64,000 bases of DNA from DAOUBP01 sp964474695 (GTDB taxonomy: Bacteria; Chloroflexota; Anaerolineae; CG2-30-64-16): positions 10,630-74,629 of the forward strand of contig CAYYTK010000023.1 of NCBI GenBank assembly GCA_964474695.1, given 5' to 3'. The notes beneath the pieces were generated by a model. The model did not search any database. It worked only from the letters and a program-made list of their open reading frames with translations, and was not told the DNA's origin. Positions 15,890 through 25,070 of the stretch are shown here, one piece after another. Each line of letters starts with the position of its first letter. Position 1 is the first letter of the stretch. The position numbers were made by a program, and so were the translations under genes.

Positions 15890-17152
15890 ATGAAAGCACT
15901 CAGTGTAGCCTGGAAAGACCTCCAGATCCTCTTCAAGGACCGCGGCTCGGTGCTCTATCTCTTCCTGGTGCCGATCGCGTTCATCTTCGTCTTCTCCGGC
16001 GCGTTGGGCCAGTTGGACCAACCGGCCCAGGATCAGCGGCTGCCGCTGCCGGTCGTCAACCTCGACCCGGGCGGCCAGGCGGCCGAGGCCTTCAGCGCGG
16101 GGTTGAACGCGGCCGGCGGGATCGTGGTCGTGCCCTATGCCGAGGCCGACGCGCTGGCGAAGCTGCGGGCCGAGACCAACCGGGAGATCGACCGCGTGCT
16201 CATCATCCCGGCCGGCTTCACGTCCGACACCGGCTCTGGCAAGCTGGCCACCCTGCGCCTGATCAGCCATCCCGAGGCCGACGAAGCGCAGACCCGCGCC
16301 ATCCGCCTGGTGGTGGAGGGGGTGGCGGATGACATGGCGCTGGAGACGCAACTGGTCGCCAGCCTGGAGCGCATGGCCGACATGGTCGCGGCGGACCCTG
16401 CCGCGTCGCAAGCCTTCACCAAGGAGCGCATCGTGGCCCAGGCGCGCGCCCAGTTCGCGGCCGCGGCGCAGGACCCGTTGGTGAGCATCCGGCAGTCCAC
16501 CCCCGGCGCCTTCAGCCAGCAGGAAGAGGCGACGCCGATCAGTGATGTGCGGGTGCGCGTGGCCGGCTTCACCGTGCTCTTCGCGTTTCTGGCCGCCCAG
16601 GCTACCGCGCGTTCGGTCTACGAGGAGAAGAAAGGCGGCAGCTTCCGGCGCCTGCTCGCCGCGCCCATCAGCAAGGCCAGCCTGCTGGCCGGCAAGATGC
16701 TGCCCAACCTCGCCATCGTGCTGCTGCAGATCGCGGTGATCTTCGCGTTCGGCATGTTCGTGCTGCCGTTGCTGGGCATGGAGCGGCTGACCCTGGGCCG
16801 CGATGTGCTGGGGGTGGGGGTCGTCTCGCTGCTGGTGGCGCTCTGCTCCACCAGCCTGGGCGTCCTCATCGCCGCGCTGAGCAAGACGGAAGGCCAGGTG
16901 GGCGGCATCGCCAGCCTCATCATCTGGGCGATGGGCATCGTGGGCGGCTCGTTGGTCCCCTTGTATTTGTTCACGCAGGGACCGATCAGCCAGGTGGGCA
17001 AGGTGGTGCCGGTGCACTGGGCCAACGAGGCCTACTACGGCCTGATGGTGCGCGGCCTGACGTTGGCTGACATTGGGCCGGCGCTGCTGGCGCTGGCCGG
17101 CTTCACCGCCGCGTTCCTCGCCATCGGCTTGTGGCGCTTCGACTTCGATTGA
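15890..17152 (+). CDS. ABC-2 type permease, first subunit
   Basis: A 420-residue integral membrane protein of the ABC-2/YhgE-like permease family: one membrane helix near residues 22-42, a large extracytoplasmic domain (about 45-215), then five helices (about 220-415). The conserved intracellular segment EEKKGGSFRRLLAAPIS (about 244-260) is the coupling region that contacts the ATPase. GAGGAGG is 6 nt before the ATG. It pairs with the similar permease 11 nt downstream. Confidence 0.88.
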   Translation: MKALSVAWKDLQILFKDRGSVLYLFLVPIAFIFVFSGALGQLDQPAQDQRLPLPVVNLDPGGQAAEAFSAGLNAAGGIVVVPYAEADALAKLRAETNREIDRVLIIPAGFTSDTGSGKLATLRLISHPEADEAQTRAIRLVVEGVADDMALETQLVASLERMADMVAADPAASQAFTKERIVAQARAQFAAAAQDPLVSIRQSTPGAFSQQEEATPISDVRVRVAGFTVLFAFLAAQATARSVYEEKKGGSFRRLLAAPISKASLLAGKMLPNLAIVLLQIAVIFAFGMFVLPLLGMERLTLGRDVLGVGVVSLLVALCSTSLGVLIAALSKTEGQVGGIASLIIWAMGIVGGSLVPLYLFTQGPISQVGKVVPVHWANEAYYGLMVRGLTLADIGPALLALAGFTAAFLAIGLWRFDFD

Positions 17153-17163
17153 GAGGTGCGACC

Positions 17164-18420
17164 ATGAAGATCATCTCTGACACACTCGCCGTTGCCGCCA
17201 AGGAGCTGCGGATCCTGCTGAGCGAACGCGCCACCTTGTTCGTGTTCTTCCTGATGCCGCTGCTGTTCGCCATGTTCTTCGGCCAGCTCAACCGCATGGC
17301 CGCGGGCGGTGAGGCGGCGCAGGTGAGCGTCGATGTCGCCCTGGTGAACCAGGACAGCGGCCCCTTCAGCGAGAGGCTGGTGGAGGCGCTGCGGCAGATC
17401 GACGTGCTGTCCATCGAGGAGCTGGCGTCGCCCCAAGCCGCGGATGAAAAGGTCGCCAAGGGGGAGACCGTCGCGGCCATCGTGATCCCCGCGGGCCTGA
17501 GCGCCAACATCCAGGCCCACACACCGTCACAGATCCAGGTGATCGTGGACCCGGTGAAGCAGGAGGGGGCCGGCATCGTCACCGGCATCCTGAACCAGGC
17601 TGCCGGCGAGGTCACCCTGTGGGGCGAGGTCAGCTACGGGGTTCAATCGATGCTGAACCAGTCGCCCGAGTTCCTGCAGGCGCCGCCTGAGGCGCAGCAG
17701 GCCGCCGCGATGCAGACGCTGGGCGTCATCATGACCCAGCTCGACGAGGCGCGGCGCAGCCCCGCCATCGCGGTCAGCAGCGAGGATGCCAGCGGCGTGC
17801 CCGTCAAGGAGCCATTCAACCCCGCCGCCTTCAACAACCCCTCCATGCTGACCATGTTTGCGTTCTTCCTGCTGGGCATGATGGCCACCAGCATCCTGAC
17901 CGAAAAGGAGAACGGCAGCTTCCGGCGCCTGCTGGCGTCGCCGATCCGGCCCGCCGCGATCCTTGCGGGCAAGACGCTGGCCTACATGACCATCGTCGTC
18001 CTGCAGGCGCTGTTGATGCTGGGCAGCGGCGTGCTGTTCTTCGCTATGCCGATCGGCCGTTCGCTGCCGGCCGTGCTGCTCATCACGCTGGGGCTCGGGT
18101 TCACCGCCTCGGCGCTGGGCCTGCTGTTGGCGACCCTGGCCCGCTCGGCCAAGCAAGCCGACAGCCTCGGCGTGGTCATCTCGCTGCTGCTGGGGGGCAT
18201 GGGCGGCTGCATCGCTCTGGGCTCGGTCTTCTTCCGGGCCAAGGGCACCATCATGTATGTCCTCTCCAACCTGACGCCGCACGCGCACGCGTTGGAGGGC
18301 TACATGCGCCTGTTCGGGGATAACGCGGGCTTCGTGGATGTGCTGCCGCAGATCGGCATCCTGTTCGGCATGGGCGCCCTGTACTTCGTGACCGCCCTGC
18401 TGCGCTTCAAATTCGACTAA
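17164..18420 (+). CDS. ABC-2 type permease, second subunit
   Basis: A 418-residue paralogue of the preceding permease with the same topology: N-terminal helix (about 20-42), extracytoplasmic domain, then five helices; the coupling segment TEKENGSFRRLLASPIR is at about 244-260. The start at 17164 follows GAGAGG. With the ATPase and first permease it should form a heterodimeric exporter. It converges on the alpha/beta hydrolase gene with a 3-nt gap. Confidence 0.88.
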   Translation: MKIISDTLAVAAKELRILLSERATLFVFFLMPLLFAMFFGQLNRMAAGGEAAQVSVDVALVNQDSGPFSERLVEALRQIDVLSIEELASPQAADEKVAKGETVAAIVIPAGLSANIQAHTPSQIQVIVDPVKQEGAGIVTGILNQAAGEVTLWGEVSYGVQSMLNQSPEFLQAPPEAQQAAAMQTLGVIMTQLDEARRSPAIAVSSEDASGVPVKEPFNPAAFNNPSMLTMFAFFLLGMMATSILTEKENGSFRRLLASPIRPAAILAGKTLAYMTIVVLQALLMLGSGVLFFAMPIGRSLPAVLLITLGLGFTASALGLLLATLARSAKQADSLGVVISLLLGGMGGCIALGSVFFRAKGTIMYVLSNLTPHAHALEGYMRLFGDNAGFVDVLPQIGILFGMGALYFVTALLRFKFD

Positions 18421-18423
18421 CGC

Positions 18424-19602
18424 TTACTGTGCGGCAGCGTTCTTCACATACTTATCGAAGAACGCGACGGAGCGCTGCATGGCGGTGTTGAAGCTCTTGG
18501 ACAGGTTGTGATTGTCCCCCGGGTACTCGTAATACTCCACGGGCAGCGGTATCCCCGCGTCCCGCGCCTGCTGATACAGGGTCGCCGAGAACTCGTAGGG
18601 CACGCTGTCGTCCGCGGTGCCGTGATGGAGCTGGAGTGGGCCGGATAGGTCGGCCAGGTAGCTGGCGGGCGAGATCGAAGCCCAGAACTCCGGGTTCTGT
18701 TCCGGTGAGCCGTAGCGTTCCGTGAAGTCCTGGCGCCAGCGCCGCGCGCTCTGCGGGATGGCCGGGGTCGGCGCGGTTGCGGTCGGCGCGCCGGCCGGCC
18801 GCCGCCAGCGGGTCATCAGGTCGGGATAGGACGCCACCACCCCGGCCCAGATCACCCCCGCCTTGATGTCCCCGGTGGTCACCATGGCGCGCAGGGTGAT
18901 GTGGCCGCCCATCGAATGGCCCCACATGCCGATGCGGTTCGGGTCCGCGTCCGCATAGCGCTTCACCGAAGCCAACGCGTTCAGCACGTCGATCGTGTAA
19001 TCGGGCGAGCCGTAGCCGCCGCTGGCCTCCCCCTCGGACTTGTCGTGGCCCCGGTAATCGGGCCGGAAGACGATGTAGCCGTTGCGGGCGAAGCCGTCCA
19101 CGTAGGCCACATAGCGCTCGGTGGTGCGGTACTGCTCGGGCGGGATGTAGCCGTGGTTGAAGATGATGGCCGGCCAGCCGGTCGCGGGCTTGGGGCCGTT
19201 GGGCACGGTCAACAGCCCATACTGCTTCAGGCCCTCCGACAGGTAGGAGGCGTAGTAGCGCCGGTAGTTGGCGCCCGGCTGCAGCGTCTGCTCGATGACG
19301 ATATCGCTGCCCGGGTAGTCCTGGGTGCGCATGAATGCCACCGAAAGCGGGTTGGGCGGCGTCGCGGTCGGCGTCACGGTCGGCGACGCGGTGGGCGACG
19401 GCGTCACCGTCGGCGACGGCGTCACCGTCGCAGTCGCAGTGGCCGTGGGAGGCGGCGCGGGAGTGCGCGTCGCCGCAGCAGGCGTTGCGGTGGCCGCGGG
19501 CGCCTGGGCCGCCTCGATCCCGCGCTCCGCCCGCGCCCCGCCGCCGCACGCGGCGAGGACGAGCGCCATCAGGCCCAGGAGAAAGAACCCCTTCAATTTC
19601 AT
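18424..19602 (-). CDS. Lipoprotein alpha/beta hydrolase (prolyl oligopeptidase-like)
   Basis: A 392-residue exported hydrolase. Lipobox LVLAAC near residue 18 follows a short signal peptide; a Thr/Pro/Ala-rich linker of about 60 residues links the lipid anchor to the catalytic domain. The nucleophile elbow is GHSMGG, the acid lies in HHGTADDSVP and the histidine in YPGDNHNL. The fold and insertion pattern are those of dienelactone hydrolase/prolyl oligopeptidase-like esterases or peptidases. I start at 19602 because GAGG is 10 nt before it and the signal peptide begins there, instead of the ATG at 19620. Confidence 0.85.
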   Translation of the reverse strand: MKLKGFFLLGLMALVLAACGGGARAERGIEAAQAPAATATPAAATRTPAPPPTATATATVTPSPTVTPSPTASPTVTPTATPPNPLSVAFMRTQDYPGSDIVIEQTLQPGANYRRYYASYLSEGLKQYGLLTVPNGPKPATGWPAIIFNHGYIPPEQYRTTERYVAYVDGFARNGYIVFRPDYRGHDKSEGEASGGYGSPDYTIDVLNALASVKRYADADPNRIGMWGHSMGGHITLRAMVTTGDIKAGVIWAGVVASYPDLMTRWRRPAGAPTATAPTPAIPQSARRWRQDFTERYGSPEQNPEFWASISPASYLADLSGPLQLHHGTADDSVPYEFSATLYQQARDAGIPLPVEYYEYPGDNHNLSKSFNTAMQRSVAFFDKYVKNAAAQ

Positions 19603-19638
19603 GACAACCGGCCTCAGCACCGGGCTGGCTCCCCGAAA

Positions 19639-20082
19639 TCACATACCAAACACGATGATGCCGCCCAGGAAGCCCAACGCACCGGCCAGCAGAAAGCTGA
19701 CGCCGTAAGCCGCCAGGTACATCAGGTTTGTCTTGGACTGCCAGCGGGCTTCCTTCTGCCGCCAGCGGATCACCGTCGTGGCCGCGGAAATGATCAGCAG
19801 CAGGACCGCCAGGATGATCTTGATCTGGACATTCGGCGCTGAGCCGTCGTAGCGCACGGCATTGTCGTTCGCGCCGGTCAGGCCGGCGACCACCGTGCTC
19901 ACCGCGGTCAACGAGATGCAGTAATACGCCGCCCGCTCCAGGTAGGGATTCTTGCGCAGCAGCGCCAGCAGGAAAAAGAGAAACGCCGCCGCGGACAGGG
20001 CCACGGGAAAGTGAACCACCATAGGATGCAAGGGATGGACAACAAAGAGCGTGTTGAGAATCTGCGAAATCCCGTTCATCAT
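19639..20082 (-). CDS. DUF2231 membrane protein
   Basis: A 147-residue protein with four membrane helices and the HPLHPMVVHFPVAL motif (residues 16-29) whose histidines resemble haem-ligand patterns of small cytochrome-b-like membrane proteins. DUF2231 genes often sit beside c-type cytochromes, as here: a CxxCH lipoprotein lies 44 nt upstream in the same direction. A redox membrane function is likely but inferred. Confidence 0.8.
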   Translation of the reverse strand: MMNGISQILNTLFVVHPLHPMVVHFPVALSAAAFLFFLLALLRKNPYLERAAYYCISLTAVSTVVAGLTGANDNAVRYDGSAPNVQIKIILAVLLLIISAATTVIRWRQKEARWQSKTNLMYLAAYGVSFLLAGALGFLGGIIVFGM

Positions 20083-20126
20083 GATCTCTCCTTCACCAGT
20101 ATCACCTTCCCAGAAACAACCGGGCG

Positions 20127-20606
20127 TCAGTTATCCTGCGCGCCAGCCGTCACCCAGGCCGAGATGATGTCGATCTGGCTCTGCGACAGCTTCTTTCCGC
20201 CCTGGGGCATCCTGCCGCTAACGATCACCTTCACCAGCTCGCTGTCTGCCGCGTCGCCGGGCACGATCACCTGGCCATCCCGGCCGCCCTTCATCAGGGC
20301 ATCATAGCTCGTCAGAGCCAAGCCGCCCGCGGCGGAGTTGCCATGGCACTTCACGCAGTTCTGCTGCAGGATCGGCTGGACATCCTTGGCGAAAGTGGCT
20401 GCCGCGGCCGCCTGGCCCGAAGACTGCGCGGCGGCGGGGGCCGCCGTCGGTTGGACGGCCGCCGCCGGTTGGGCCGCCGTCGGTTGGGATGCTGCCGGTT
20501 GAGCTGCCGGAGAGCAGCCTGCCAGCAGAGCGATCAAGGCCACCATCGTGAGCAGGCCGAAGACCGCCCTGCGGGGAGTGCGAGACATATGGGGTTGTTG
20601 AGTCAT
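20127..20606 (-). CDS. c-type cytochrome lipoprotein
   Basis: A 159-residue exported monohaem cytochrome. Signal peptide with lipobox (ALLAGC), an Ala/Gln/Pro/Thr-rich linker (about 33-68), then a haem domain with CVKCH and a distal methionine in SGRMPQGG. The motif spread (FAKDVQPILQQNCVKCHG) is that of cytochromes of the planctomycete/PSD1-associated type. The ATG at 20606 has GGAGG 6 nt upstream and is preferred to the ATG at 20588. Probably passes electrons at the membrane surface with the DUF2231 partner. Confidence 0.85.
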   Translation of the reverse strand: MTQQPHMSRTPRRAVFGLLTMVALIALLAGCSPAAQPAASQPTAAQPAAAVQPTAAPAAAQSSGQAAAAATFAKDVQPILQQNCVKCHGNSAAGGLALTSYDALMKGGRDGQVIVPGDAADSELVKVIVSGRMPQGGKKLSQSQIDIISAWVTAGAQDN

Positions 20607-20752
20607 CTACTTCCTCCGTGTTGAGATAGAGCAGCCGCACTGGCTTCAGCCCGATTCTAGCGTGAAGGCGGAGCCCGGACAGTGGGAAGGCGTACAATTG
20701 GACGCGCAGCGTCCACAGCCACCCCTCAAAATTCGTCTCTCTACGGCGCCGG

Positions 20753-20761
20753 TGGTATAAT
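20753..20761 (+). promoter_or_regulatory. Extended -10 promoter for the acidic protein gene
   Basis: TGGTATAAT ends 35 nt before the ATG at 20797; I see no convincing -35, as is usual with extended -10 promoters. Confidence 0.5.
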
Positions 20762-20796
20762 TCGGCAAGTCATAGCAGTTCACAAGGAGATATCTG

Positions 20797-21279
20797 ATGT
20801 CCAAGAAGAATCAGACTGAGGAATTGGAAGAGTTCGAAGCGCCCGAGGACGAGCTTTACACGGAGCTGGACGACGATCGTCGCGCCGAATTGAACGAGCT
20901 GCTCGGTTCCAGCGTGCTCGGCGTCGAGCTTTACGAGGACTCGTTGGGTGACGAGGAAGAGGAAACCCCCGTCGCGCCCGAAGCGCGGGTCTTCTTCGAT
21001 TGCGACCTCTACCTCGACAACAACATGGCGCTGGAGCTGTACGTCACCTCGGCCTACCCGGACCCGGAAGGCGATCCCGTGGTCGGCATGGACGCCATCT
21101 TCCAGGCGCTTGGCCGCCTGTCCGATGAGAAACTGGAGCTGGTGGACTACGGCGAGGCCGACGAAGAGGGCGGGCTGGCGCTGGCTTTCGGTCGCGGCGA
21201 CAAGACCATGATCGTGATGGTGAGCAGCGCCTGGATGGTCAGCGAGTGGGAAGCTGACGAAGAGGCGCAGGAAGCCTGA
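20797..21279 (+). CDS. Acidic hypothetical protein
   Basis: A 160-residue, strongly acidic cytosolic protein. The first 68 residues are rich in Glu/Asp and probably flexible; the rest alternates strands and helices (FFDCDLYLDNNMALELYV and following). No family recognised. AAGGAG lies 8 nt before the ATG. The next gene starts 10 nt after the stop. Confidence 0.65.
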   Translation: MSKKNQTEELEEFEAPEDELYTELDDDRRAELNELLGSSVLGVELYEDSLGDEEEETPVAPEARVFFDCDLYLDNNMALELYVTSAYPDPEGDPVVGMDAIFQALGRLSDEKLELVDYGEADEEGGLALAFGRGDKTMIVMVSSAWMVSEWEADEEAQEA

Positions 21280-21289
21280 GGCCGGACAG

Positions 21290-21931
21290 GTGATCCGTCT
21301 CGCCATACTGGATGTCGATGGCACGCTCAAGCAGGCCGAGTCGCCCTATCAGTACCTGCATGCGCGTCTGAACATCGCGCACCTGGGCGCGCGCAACCGA
21401 GAACTCGCCATGTCCGGCCGCATCAGCTATGGCGAGTGGCTGAGCCGCGACGTGGCCCTGTGGGCCGGGCAGCCGGTCGTTCTGCTGCAGCGCCTGCTGG
21501 CAGAGAACCCCTATCTCCCCGGCGCGGAAGAGCTGCTGCGCGCCTTGAAGCAGGCCGGCGTGATCGTGGCCCTCGTCAGCGCCGGCTTCACCCTCAACAC
21601 CGATCCCATCATGGCGGCTTTCGGCCTGGATTATGCCCTGGCCAACGAGCTGACCACCGTCGATGGGGTGTTGGACGGCGGCGCGATCAATCGGGTGCCG
21701 GAGGGCGGCAAGGCGGCGTTTGCGCGCGACCTGATGGCGCGGCTGGGCATCTCGCCGGAGCAGACGCTGGCGGCCGGCGACACGCACGGCGACCTGGAGT
21801 TGTTCGACTGCGCCGGGGTGCGTTGGGCCGTCAACCCGCGCTCGGCCGAGCTGCGCGCGCGGGCGGATGCGGTATTCGAGCCGGATTTGGCCGGCGCGGC
21901 GGCGTGGCTGGCGGCGCGCGGGCATGTCTGA
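21290..21931 (+). CDS. HAD-family phosphatase (phosphoserine phosphatase-like)
   Basis: A 213-residue HAD hydrolase. Motif I LDVDGTL (residues 6-12) with nucleophile Asp, motif II Ser in VALVSAGF, motif III Lys in GGKAAFARD and motif IV GDTHGD are all present, with a helical cap after motif I as in the PSP-like subclass. The start is a GTG at 21290 with a GGACAGG upstream. Physiological substrate unknown. Its last 8 nt overlap the next gene. Confidence 0.85.
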   Translation: MIRLAILDVDGTLKQAESPYQYLHARLNIAHLGARNRELAMSGRISYGEWLSRDVALWAGQPVVLLQRLLAENPYLPGAEELLRALKQAGVIVALVSAGFTLNTDPIMAAFGLDYALANELTTVDGVLDGGAINRVPEGGKAAFARDLMARLGISPEQTLAAGDTHGDLELFDCAGVRWAVNPRSAELRARADAVFEPDLAGAAAWLAARGHV

Positions 21932-22226
21932 TCTCTCTCTGATCGACTGGGCCGGCGTGGCCCGCAACGCGCTGTGGATCGTGGGGCTCAGCCTGGCGCT
22001 CGCCGCTTTCAGCCTGGCGAGCTGGCAGGCGCGTGCATCGCACGGCAGCCTGCGCACCGCGCTGAACGGGGCCGCGTTTCAGGCGCCGTTCAACCTGGGC
22101 CTGCTGCTCTTCTCCGCGGCGATGGCGTGGGGCGCCGGCGCCCTCTGGGAGCGGGCCGCGTGGATCATCCTGGCGGCCGCGTTCGCCTGGCTGGCGTTCA
22201 GGAATCGGCCCGCAAGCGGCCGATAG
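21924..22226 (+). CDS. Small membrane protein
   Basis: A 100-residue protein with three predicted membrane helices (about 10-30, 45-68, 74-92). It begins inside the stop region of the HAD gene, so translation is coupled. Not recognised as a named family. Confidence 0.7.
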   Translation: MSDLSLIDWAGVARNALWIVGLSLALAAFSLASWQARASHGSLRTALNGAAFQAPFNLGLLLFSAAMAWGAGALWERAAWIILAAAFAWLAFRNRPASGR

Positions 22227-22242
22227 TTGCAAGGAGGAACAA

Positions 22243-23178
22243 ATGAAACGATCTCGCGAGGGGTTGGTTTGGGCTGGCGCGCTGCTGGTGGTGGGCGTTT
22301 TCTTGCTCCTGAAGAACCTGGGCATCTTCGGGGAGTGGGGTGACTTGATCTGGGGCGCGCTCTTCGCCGCCGTGGGCCTCGGCTTCCTGATCTGGTTCGT
22401 GATTGACCAGCAGCGGTGGTGGCGAGCCATCCCCGGGTTCACGCTGCTCGGCATCGGCGCGTGGCTCATGCTGCAGGGGCGCCAGATCAGCCTGGGCGAT
22501 TGGAGCGGCACAGTGGCGCTCTTCGCCATGGCGCTGGGCTTTTGGGCGGTGGCGCTGGTGCGCGGCGACCATTGGTGGGCCGTCATCCCGGCCGGCGTCC
22601 TGACCGTGCTGGGCTTCCTGTTCCGGTTCTGGTCCCAGCTCACCGACCTGGGGCGGATGACGGCGTTGATTGCGGGGATCGGCCTGGTCTTCGCGCTGCT
22701 CTATCTGGTCCGCTTCGGCCAGCGTGACACGCGGTGGGCGGGGGTGCCGGCCGCGGCCCTGCTGCTGTTGGGCCTGGTCACGCTGATGCAGACCCTGTCT
22801 CTGCCCCCGGCGCTCGCCACGTGGTGGCCGATCCTGCTGGTCGTGGCCGGCGTGGGCATCGGCATCGGCATGTTGGGCTGGCGCGGGGCGCAGCCGCCGG
22901 CCGCACCGGCCGCACCCGGCATCGATGAGCCGCCGGCGCCTGCCCGGGGCGCTTCGGTGACGGGCACGCTGCCCGAAGCACCCGCCCTGCCTGCCGCGCC
23001 GTCACCGGCCGCGCCGTTACCGGCGGCGCCGTCCCCTGCGGCCCCGTCCCCGGAGCAGCCGGTCGACATCTATGAGATGATCAAGCAGCAGCCGCCGGCG
23101 GGCGCCGAGCCGCCCGCGGAGCCGGCAGGCCCGGCCGCCGCTGAGCCCCCGGCCGAAAAGGATGATTGGGTGTCCTGA
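22243..23178 (+). CDS. Multi-pass membrane protein, LiaF/DUF5668-like
   Basis: A 311-residue protein with eight closely spaced hydrophobic helices in residues 1-212, starting with a LVWAGALLVVGVFLLLKNLG pattern typical of the N-terminal membrane repeat of LiaF/LiaI-type envelope proteins. The last 100 residues are a Pro/Ala-rich cytoplasmic or flexible tail. GGAGG is 6 nt before the ATG; it is 16 nt after the preceding small membrane gene. Role in envelope sensing is possible but inferred. Ends just before a bidirectional terminator. Confidence 0.7.
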   Translation: MKRSREGLVWAGALLVVGVFLLLKNLGIFGEWGDLIWGALFAAVGLGFLIWFVIDQQRWWRAIPGFTLLGIGAWLMLQGRQISLGDWSGTVALFAMALGFWAVALVRGDHWWAVIPAGVLTVLGFLFRFWSQLTDLGRMTALIAGIGLVFALLYLVRFGQRDTRWAGVPAAALLLLGLVTLMQTLSLPPALATWWPILLVVAGVGIGIGMLGWRGAQPPAAPAAPGIDEPPAPARGASVTGTLPEAPALPAAPSPAAPLPAAPSPAAPSPEQPVDIYEMIKQQPPAGAEPPAEPAGPAAAEPPAEKDDWVS

Positions 23179-23182
23179 ACGA

Positions 23183-23218
23183 AAACGGCTGCTCCTCACG
23201 CGTGAGGAGCAGCCGTTT
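23183..23218. terminator. Bidirectional terminator between convergent genes
   Basis: Perfect 36-bp palindrome (arm AAACGGCTGCTCCTCACG) between two convergent genes. The A and T residues at the ends give a short T-run in either direction. Confidence 0.8.
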
Positions 23219-23239
23219 GGTTTCCCCTCCGTCCGCCTG

Positions 23240-24943
23240 CTACTTCAACGGGCACAGCTCCTCGGCTGTGAAGGTGGGGTTGGCGGAGCCCCAATCGGCC
23301 AGGAACTGATAGCTGGCCGGGTGTGCCCTGGCGTAGACGCCAACCTCGCGGCACGCCTGGATGATGCTGCCGGATGATTTATACGCGTTACTGAAGGCCT
23401 GGGCCGCCCCGCGCAGGTTCGGCGTGGTGATCTGCGCCAGGGTCACCTGGGCCTGAGCGCGGCTGCCCGCGCCGTACTGGGCGATGGCCAGCCGGAAACG
23501 CGCGAAGTCCCGCAGCGTCGCCAGTTCAGCCGTGATCGTCCCGCAGGCGGTTGCCTTCTGGTCCTCGATGGCGGCCTGGTAGGCCGTGATGGCGGCATCG
23601 AAGCCATCCTGCGCCCAAAGGTCGAACGCGGCGTCGGCGTCCAGGATCTTGTGATAGAGGCAGGTCGAAGGCTCGAAGACCACCGAACGGAGGGCGTACG
23701 CCGCGCCGTCGATCGAGGCATAGGTCTCGGTCCGGGCGCGCTGCGGCCCGGCGTCGGCCGCCGCACTGAGGCCGCCGAACAGGACGATCTCCTGGCCGCT
23801 GCCCGCGGGCAGGACGTCCGTGAATTTGAACTCGGCCGAGGCCATCGCCGGTGCGTCCTCGATCCAGTCCGCATAGGCCGAGCCATCCCACGAGTCGACG
23901 TGCAGCTCGGAGATGCAGGTGTCGGCGTCGCACGTCGTGTCCACCCACGCCAGGTCCGGCTTCTTGTCGAGGTTGAGGTCGGCCACGGTCAGCAGAGAGG
24001 CGCTGCCCGCGCTCGCAACCTTGTGCGCCAGGGTGTAGCCGGCCGGGCCTTGGTGGTAGACGAGCAACATGCCGCTGCCTGCAGGCGGCGGCAGGGCCGG
24101 GTCGTGCAAGGCCACGATCACGTCGATGCTCGTCGCGGTCTGCAGCGCGGCAGTGGCCACGGCATCCGGATCCGCGGTGACCGCATCGCAGCCGGCCAGC
24201 CAGTCCTTAAGCCCGTCGGGCTTGTTGCCGGCCTTGTTCAGATAAGCCAGGATCAGGTCGGGATAGCCGTCGAGATCGGCCGCGCAGCCGGCCTTGACCG
24301 CCGGCGCGGGGACCGCCGTGGCTGTTGGCGCGCTCGTTGGGGCGGCCGTCGCAGCTTCCGCGACCGTCGTGGCTTCCGCGGCCGGAGCCCCGGCTGTTGC
24401 CGGGGTTGCTTCGGCGACAGGGGCCGCCTCGACAGCCGCAGCCGAGGCCGGTGTTGCAGCCGCGGCCGGGGTCTCGGCCGCAGCTGGGGCCGCCACGGGC
24501 ACCCACACGCGCTGCCCGATGTAGAGCCAGTACAGCCGATTGGCCAGGGCCGGGTTGACGCGCCAAAGCTCCTGCACCGAAACGCCGGTGGCGCGGGACA
24601 CCGTGTTCCAGGTGTCGCCGGGTTTCACCTCGTACCACGAGCCGCTGGCGGCATCCCGCGGGAACGCCAGACAGAGCCGGTCGCCGATCCAGAGCCAGCC
24701 GTTCGGCCGCACCGCGGCCGGGTTGAGCTGCTTGAGCACTGCAACGCTGACGCCGGTGCTGCGGGAAACGCTGTACCAGGTGTCGCCTTGCCGGACGGTG
24801 TAGGTCTCGCCGCTGCAGGCCGGCGGCGTGGGTTCGGCGGCCTGGGCGCGAGCCGGCAGCAGCGTGAACGGCAGCGCCAGCAGCGCCAGGATGGCCAGGC
24901 CGCTGAGCCAGAGGCCTGGCTTCGCCATAAGTCGTTTCATCAT
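23240..24943 (-). CDS. Secreted protein with two LysM domains
   Basis: A 567-residue exported protein. Signal peptide about 1-36 (ends ARAQAAEP), two LysM domains (YTVRQGDTWYSVSR near 48-61 and YEVKPGDTWNTVSR near 104-117), a low-complexity Ala/Thr/Pro stretch (about 152-215), and a C-terminal region with FG-GAP-like calcium or beta-propeller traces (DLNLDKKPDLAWVD) plus a helical end. LysM binds peptidoglycan or chitin, so it is probably cell-wall associated. Two adjacent ATGs: the second (24940) has the better spacing from AAGGAG. Confidence 0.8.
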   Translation of the reverse strand: MMKRLMAKPGLWLSGLAILALLALPFTLLPARAQAAEPTPPACSGETYTVRQGDTWYSVSRSTGVSVAVLKQLNPAAVRPNGWLWIGDRLCLAFPRDAASGSWYEVKPGDTWNTVSRATGVSVQELWRVNPALANRLYWLYIGQRVWVPVAAPAAAETPAAAATPASAAAVEAAPVAEATPATAGAPAAEATTVAEAATAAPTSAPTATAVPAPAVKAGCAADLDGYPDLILAYLNKAGNKPDGLKDWLAGCDAVTADPDAVATAALQTATSIDVIVALHDPALPPPAGSGMLLVYHQGPAGYTLAHKVASAGSASLLTVADLNLDKKPDLAWVDTTCDADTCISELHVDSWDGSAYADWIEDAPAMASAEFKFTDVLPAGSGQEIVLFGGLSAAADAGPQRARTETYASIDGAAYALRSVVFEPSTCLYHKILDADAAFDLWAQDGFDAAITAYQAAIEDQKATACGTITAELATLRDFARFRLAIAQYGAGSRAQAQVTLAQITTPNLRGAAQAFSNAYKSSGSIIQACREVGVYARAHPASYQFLADWGSANPTFTAEELCPLK

Positions 24944-25017
24944 GCACTCCTTGGGCCCGGGAGGGGGGGTCGTGCCGCATTCCTCCTGGGCGGGATTTTC
25001 GAAAACGCGCGACTCGC

Positions 25018-25046
25018 ATTATACTCGATGGATCAAAGAAATCCAA
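25018..25046 (-). promoter_or_regulatory. Promoter for the LysM protein gene
   Basis: Reading on the minus strand: TTGGAT, 17-nt spacer, TATAAT, about 75 nt before the start of the LysM gene. Confidence 0.65.
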
Positions 25047-25070
25047 CTTGCTTCCCGACAAGGAGGTCAC

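Noticed and set aside
14860..17017. Two long minus-strand frames opposite the ABC exporter genes
   Set aside because: Composition is His/Arg/Gln-rich with no domain; the plus-strand genes have clear ABC motifs.
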